Source of the DNA: Chloroflexota bacterium
GTDB lineage: Bacteria > Chloroflexota > Limnocylindria > QHBO01
Assembly (NCBI GenBank): GCA_024636135.1
Contig: JAGXHP010000011.1
Span: 1-7,436 of the forward strand
Reading direction: 5' to 3'
DNA: 7,436 bases
Shown here: positions 3,847 to 7,436 of the stretch, piece after piece
Layout: each line of letters begins with the position of its first letter
How positions within the stretch are numbered: the first letter of the stretch is position 1
The notes under the pieces: model-generated
Seen by the model: only the letters and a program-made list of their open reading frames with translations
Told to the model about the DNA's origin: nothing
Database searches by the model: none
Position numbers and translations under genes: made by a program

Positions 3847-6801
3847 ATGTCATCTTGGTTCGACAAGCTCCTCGAAGAGCTGCAACGCCGCCAGGAAGAG
3901 GCCGACGCGCGCAGCGAGGGGCGGCCCTTCGAGCGCCGCGAGCGCTCCCCGCGCAACGTCACGCCCATCGACGAGGAGCGCAAGCAGCGCCGATCGGGAC
4001 CGACGAACGGCGGCGGCAACGGCCCGAACTTCCCGCCGGTAGCCGGCGCGGATCTGCCCTGGCGCCGCTGGATCCTCATCGGCGGCGGGATCATGGCGCT
4101 GCTGTTCGTGCTCGGTCTGCTGGGCGGCGTCGTCAACCTGATCACCGACATCATGTGGTACGGCGCGCTCGACCGGCGCGACGTGCTCTTCACGCGGTTC
4201 TGGGCACAGCTCGCGCTGTTCGGAATCGGCTTCCTCGCCATGCTCGTCCCCGTCCTGCTCAGCGTCTGGCTGGCAGGGCGCATTGCGCCGCAGGCCCCGG
4301 TCCGCCAGCTGGGCGGAATCGAGCTGCCGGATGCGTCGCGGCTCATCTGGATCGGGCTGGTGGTCATCGCGGTCCTGCTGGCCCTCGGGTCGGGCGCCGC
4401 ATGGAGCGGAAGCTGGGAGACCGTCCTGCTGTTCTTCAACGGCGGCGACTGGGGCGTGACCGATCCGACGCTGGGCCGCGACATCGGCTTCTACGTCTTC
4501 GACCTGCCCTTCTGGCGCTTCCTCCTGGGCTGGGCTTCGACCACGCTGATCGTGATCGGCCTGCTGACCCTCGGGACGTACGCCGCGCGGGCCCTGCGCT
4601 GGCAGTTCCACCTGACGGCGCCGGTACGGGCGCACCTGTCGGTCATCGGCGCGCTGCTGCTGGTCGTCATCGCCGGCGGCTATCAGCTCGACATCTCGGA
4701 GCTGGCGTACTCGACGCGCGGCATCGGCGGCGCCGTCCAGGCCGCCACCTACACGGACATGAACGCCCAGTACCCCGCCTACGTGATCCTGACCGTCGTC
4801 GCGCTCGTGTCGGCCGGCCTGCTGCTGGCGAACACGTTCTTCCGCACCCTCTGGCTGCTCGGTCTGGCCGCCGGTGCGTGGTTCATCCTCTCGATCCTGG
4901 TCGGGAGCCTCTACCCGGGCTTCGTGCAGCGCGTCCAGGTCGAGCCGAACGAGCTGACGGTCGAGCGACCGTTCCTCCGCAACCACCTCGAGGCCACCCG
5001 CGCCGCCTTCGACCTCGATGCGGCCGAGATTCGGACGTTCACCGGCGAGCAGGAGCTGACGCGCGAGGTGATCAGCGGCGACCAGGCGACGGTCGACAAC
5101 CTGCGCCTGTGGGACTACCGCCCGCTGCTCACGACGTTCGGGCAGCAGCAGATCCTGCGGCAGTACTACACGTTCCGCGACGTCGACATCGACCGCTACT
5201 CGATCAACGGCGAGCAGCGCCAGATCATGCTCAGCGCACGCGAGCTCGACATCGATCGGCTGGCCGATCAGGCGCGGACGTGGACGAACGAGAAGCTCGT
5301 CTTCACCCACGGCTACGGAATCACGGCTGTTCCGGTCGACGCTGTCACGCCGCAGGGCCAGCCCGATTACCTGGTCAGCGGCATCAACCAGGATCCTCTG
5401 CTGCCGGTGACGCAGCCTCGCATCTACTTCGGCGAGGAGACCGACACCTATGTCGTCACCGGGACGACCACCGCCGAGTTCGACTTCCCGCTGGATGACC
5501 GCGAGGCGGGTGCCGTCACCAACTGGGACGGGACGTCGGGGGTCGGAATCGGCAACCCGCTGGTCCGCGCGCTCTTCGCGCTGCGCTTCAGCGACCTCAA
5601 CCTGCTGATCAGCAACCAGCTGACCGACAACTCGCAGGTCCTGTTCAAGCGCGATATCCGCGAGCGGGTGCCCGAGCTCGCCCCGTTCCTTGGCTACGAC
5701 GGGGATCCCTACCTCGTCAGCGCCGATGACCGCCTCGTCTGGATCTGGGATGCGTACACGGTCAGCAACCGATACCCGAACGCCCAGCCGCTGGGGACGG
5801 GCCCGTTCGCCGGCGCCAACTACGTGCGCAACAGCGTGAAGGTCGTCGTGGATGCCTATGACGGCAGCGTGGACTTCTACATCGCCGATGCCGAGGACCC
5901 GATCATCGCGGCCTATGCGCGGATCTTCCCGACGCTCTTCCAGCCGATCGATGCGATGTCCGACGAGCTGCGTGCCCACCTCCGCTATCCCGAGGACCTG
6001 TTCACCGCGCAGAACCAGGCGGCGCTCGTCTACCACCTGCCCGCGACCGATACCGGGTCCGCGACCTTCTACAACCAGGAGGATCGATGGGCGATTCCGG
6101 ATGACGTCTCGACCAGCGAGGCGGCCCCGATGGAGCCGTACTACGTCACGATGCGCATTCCCGGTGAGGACGAGCCCGAGTTCGTGCTGATCCAGCCGCT
6201 CGTCGCCGAGAGCCGGCCGAACATGATCGCGTGGTCGGCGGCGCGCATGGATCCCGGGTTCTACGGCGACCGCATCATCTTCCGCTTCCCGTCGGACACC
6301 ACGACCCTCGGGCCGGCCCAGGTCGAGGCCCGCATCAATCAGAACGACACGATCAGCGAGCAGTTCACCCTGTGGTCGAACGCCGGATCGCGCGTGGTGC
6401 GCGGCAACCTGCTCGTCCTGCCCATCGGCGACGACGGGTTGATCTACATCGAGCCGATCTTCCTCCAGGCGGAGGGCGCCCCCTTCCCCGAGTTCGTCCG
6501 GGTGATCATGGTCGACCAGCGACGTGTCGCCTTCGCCGAGACCGTGGAGGAGGGCCTGCGCCAGCTGCTGGGCGAGGCGGAACCGCCGCCACCCGAGGAG
6601 CCGGGCCCGGTCGAGCCGTCACCGTCGCCGGGGGAGACGCCGGGTCCGTTGCCGGCAGACGCGGCGGGTCTCATCGTCGAGGCCCAGCGCCTGTACGACG
6701 CCGCACAGTCGGCCCTCGACCGCGGTGATCTCGGCGCCTACCAGGAGCGGATCGACGAGCTGGCCGAGGTCCTCGACGCCCTCGAGGCGCTGTCCGAGTA
6801 G
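3847..6801 (+). CDS. UPF0182 family large membrane protein
   Basis: A 984-residue protein of the UPF0182 (COG1615) family, whose function is not established. A charged cytoplasmic N-terminus (about residues 1-70, rich in Arg, Glu and Gly) precedes seven hydrophobic segments at about 75-97, 118-142, 166-184, 223-246, 262-280, 310-329 and 333-354. The large remainder is probably outside the membrane. Family landmarks are GRDIGFYVFDLPFWRFL (about 210-226), PGFVQRVQVEPNELTVERPF then LRNHLEATRAAFDLD (357-391), LWDYRPLL, WTNEKLVFTHGYGI, NYVRNSVKVVVDAYDGSVDF and LRAHLRYPEDLF. The length is normal for the family. It ends in a Pro/Glu linker (about 912-936) and a charged helical tail. The start at 3847 is chosen over 3835 because the TAGCAT box overlaps 3835; neither has a strong Shine-Dalgarno. 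It lies between guaA and purD with 111 and 63 bp gaps, so co-regulation is possible but not shown. Confidence 0.95.
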   Translation: MSSWFDKLLEELQRRQEEADARSEGRPFERRERSPRNVTPIDEERKQRRSGPTNGGGNGPNFPPVAGADLPWRRWILIGGGIMALLFVLGLLGGVVNLITDIMWYGALDRRDVLFTRFWAQLALFGIGFLAMLVPVLLSVWLAGRIAPQAPVRQLGGIELPDASRLIWIGLVVIAVLLALGSGAAWSGSWETVLLFFNGGDWGVTDPTLGRDIGFYVFDLPFWRFLLGWASTTLIVIGLLTLGTYAARALRWQFHLTAPVRAHLSVIGALLLVVIAGGYQLDISELAYSTRGIGGAVQAATYTDMNAQYPAYVILTVVALVSAGLLLANTFFRTLWLLGLAAGAWFILSILVGSLYPGFVQRVQVEPNELTVERPFLRNHLEATRAAFDLDAAEIRTFTGEQELTREVISGDQATVDNLRLWDYRPLLTTFGQQQILRQYYTFRDVDIDRYSINGEQRQIMLSARELDIDRLADQARTWTNEKLVFTHGYGITAVPVDAVTPQGQPDYLVSGINQDPLLPVTQPRIYFGEETDTYVVTGTTTAEFDFPLDDREAGAVTNWDGTSGVGIGNPLVRALFALRFSDLNLLISNQLTDNSQVLFKRDIRERVPELAPFLGYDGDPYLVSADDRLVWIWDAYTVSNRYPNAQPLGTGPFAGANYVRNSVKVVVDAYDGSVDFYIADAEDPIIAAYARIFPTLFQPIDAMSDELRAHLRYPEDLFTAQNQAALVYHLPATDTGSATFYNQEDRWAIPDDVSTSEAAPMEPYYVTMRIPGEDEPEFVLIQPLVAESRPNMIAWSAARMDPGFYGDRIIFRFPSDTTTLGPAQVEARINQNDTISEQFTLWSNAGSRVVRGNLLVLPIGDDGLIYIEPIFLQAEGAPFPEFVRVIMVDQRRVAFAETVEEGLRQLLGEAEPPPPEEPGPVEPSPSPGETPGPLPADAAGLIVEAQRLYDAAQSALDRGDLGAYQERIDELAEVLDALEALSE

Positions 6802-6851
6802 CGACCCTGCTCCATGCGCCGGTTGATCGGGTGATGTCCGTTCACAGTCCG

Positions 6852-6857
6852 TAGACT
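6852..6857 (+). promoter_or_regulatory. TANNNT -10 box of purD
   Basis: TAGACT followed by exactly 7 bp and then ATG at 6865, the same geometry as at 1164-1179 and the same hexamer as before guaA. A TTGATC at 6823-6828 is the nearest -35-like sequence, but it sits 23 bp away, which is too far for a standard promoter. Confidence 0.45.
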
Positions 6858-6864
6858 CGAAGGC

Positions 6865-7436
6865 ATGGACGTGCTGGTCATCGGGTCGGGCGGGCGCGAG
6901 CATGCCCTCGCCTGGCGCCTCGCGCGCGACGAGGGCGTTCGGCGACTGCGGATTGGCCCCGGGAATGCCGGGACTGCGGCAGTCGGCGGGAACGTCAACC
7001 TCGATCCGACCGATACGACCGCGGTCGCCCGCCATGCGGTGCGCGAGCGCTACGGCCTGGTGGTGATCGGGCCGGAGGGTCCCCTGGCCGTCGGACTGGC
7101 CGACGAGCTCGTTGGCGCCGGCATCCCGACGTTCGGGCCGAGCCGCGCGGCCGCTCGGCTCGAGTCGAGCAAGGCGTTCGCGAAGGAGCAGATGCGTCGC
7201 GCGGGCGTCCGGACCGCCACCGCGCGCAGCTTCACCGATCCCGATGCGGCACTGGCCCACGTGGCGGCCGCGACCCGGCCGCCGGTGGTGAAGGCCGATT
7301 GGCTTGCTGCGGGCAAAGGGGTCGTGGTGCCCGAGACGACCGAGGAGGCGTCCGATGCCGTGCGGGCCCTGTTCGACAGTGTGGCCGCCGGCGCGCGGGT
7401 GCTGCTCGAGGAGCGGCTGACCGGTCCGGAGGTGAG
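6865..7436 (+). CDS. purD: Phosphoribosylamine-glycine ligase (GAR synthetase), 5' part
   Basis: Joins phosphoribosylamine and glycine with ATP, the second step of de novo purine synthesis. The first 190 codons are present and the window edge cuts the gene at TGPEV, inside the ATP-grasp domain; the full protein is normally about 420-430 residues. The N-terminal domain starts MDVLVIGSGGREHALAW with the glycine-rich phosphate loop, then GPGNAGTA (31-38) and VIGPEGPLAVGLAD (67-80). The ATP-grasp part begins at SSKAFAKEQM (101-110), the usual SKAFAK signature, and continues with VVKADWLAAGKGVVV (141-155). The family motif at the last site is KADGLAAGKGV, and here Gly is replaced by Trp146 (TGG at 7300-7302). 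The ATG at 6865 fits the family start exactly and has no Shine-Dalgarno, consistent with leaderless translation from TAGACT. Confidence 0.96.
   Translation, partial: MDVLVIGSGGREHALAWRLARDEGVRRLRIGPGNAGTAAVGGNVNLDPTDTTAVARHAVRERYGLVVIGPEGPLAVGLADELVGAGIPTFGPSRAAARLESSKAFAKEQMRRAGVRTATARSFTDPDAALAHVAAATRPPVVKADWLAAGKGVVVPETTEEASDAVRALFDSVAAGARVLLEERLTGPEV

Noticed and set aside
3855..5498. 547-codon plus-strand frame inside the UPF0182 gene
   Set aside because: It is an overlapping frame with an Arg/Ala/Pro-rich translation typical of out-of-frame GC-rich DNA. The UPF0182 frame is supported by many family motifs.
3850..6036. 728-codon open frame on the minus strand opposite the UPF0182 gene
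   Set aside because: It is a shadow of the real gene's third-position G/C bias. The translation is repetitive, rich in charged residues and Gln, and has no membrane or domain pattern.

Overview
This is a GC-rich window (roughly two-thirds G+C, with strong G/C preference at third codon positions) from a free-living bacterium. UPF0182 (COG1615) proteins are known mainly from Actinomycetota, Chloroflexota, Cyanobacteria and some Firmicutes. That distribution, the GC-rich coding style and the apparently leaderless or near-leaderless starts favour an uncultured high-GC Chloroflexota (Limnocylindria-like) or an actinobacterium. The lineage call is inference; no rRNA or other marker is present.

Layout, left to right. 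(1) Positions 1-718, minus strand: a two-gene unit made of a short PadR-type winged-helix regulator and, overlapping its stop by 4 bp, the first 109 codons of an unidentified small membrane protein that runs off the left edge. The AT-rich stretch in front of padR carries a symmetric TATATCG/CGATATA element that looks like its operator. (2) Positions 719-1163: no convincing intact gene. There is a nested inverted repeat at 731-769 and two weak, convergent coding remnants whose 3' ends are 7 bp apart. (3) Positions 1177-1992, plus strand: an isocitrate lyase/PEP-mutase superfamily enzyme of uncertain substrate. (4) Positions 2029-3735: guaA (GMP synthase) with an unusual N-terminal extension of about 58 residues. 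(5) Positions 3847-6801: a very large UPF0182 membrane protein. (6) Positions 6865 to the right edge: the 5' part of purD (GAR synthetase).

How the genes fit together: guaA and purD are both purine nucleotide biosynthesis genes, so the right two-thirds is a housekeeping neighbourhood with a UPF0182 protein lying between them. Each plus-strand gene has its own TANNNT box just upstream. In two cases the box lies exactly 7 bp before the ATG, the geometry of leaderless transcripts. The genes may therefore be separately promoted rather than one operon.

I see no CRISPR array, tRNA, rRNA, IS element, phage gene or defence system. The least explained items are the padR/membrane-protein pair, the decayed intergenic region, the GuaA extension, a KADG-to-KADW change in PurD and the TANNNT start pattern.
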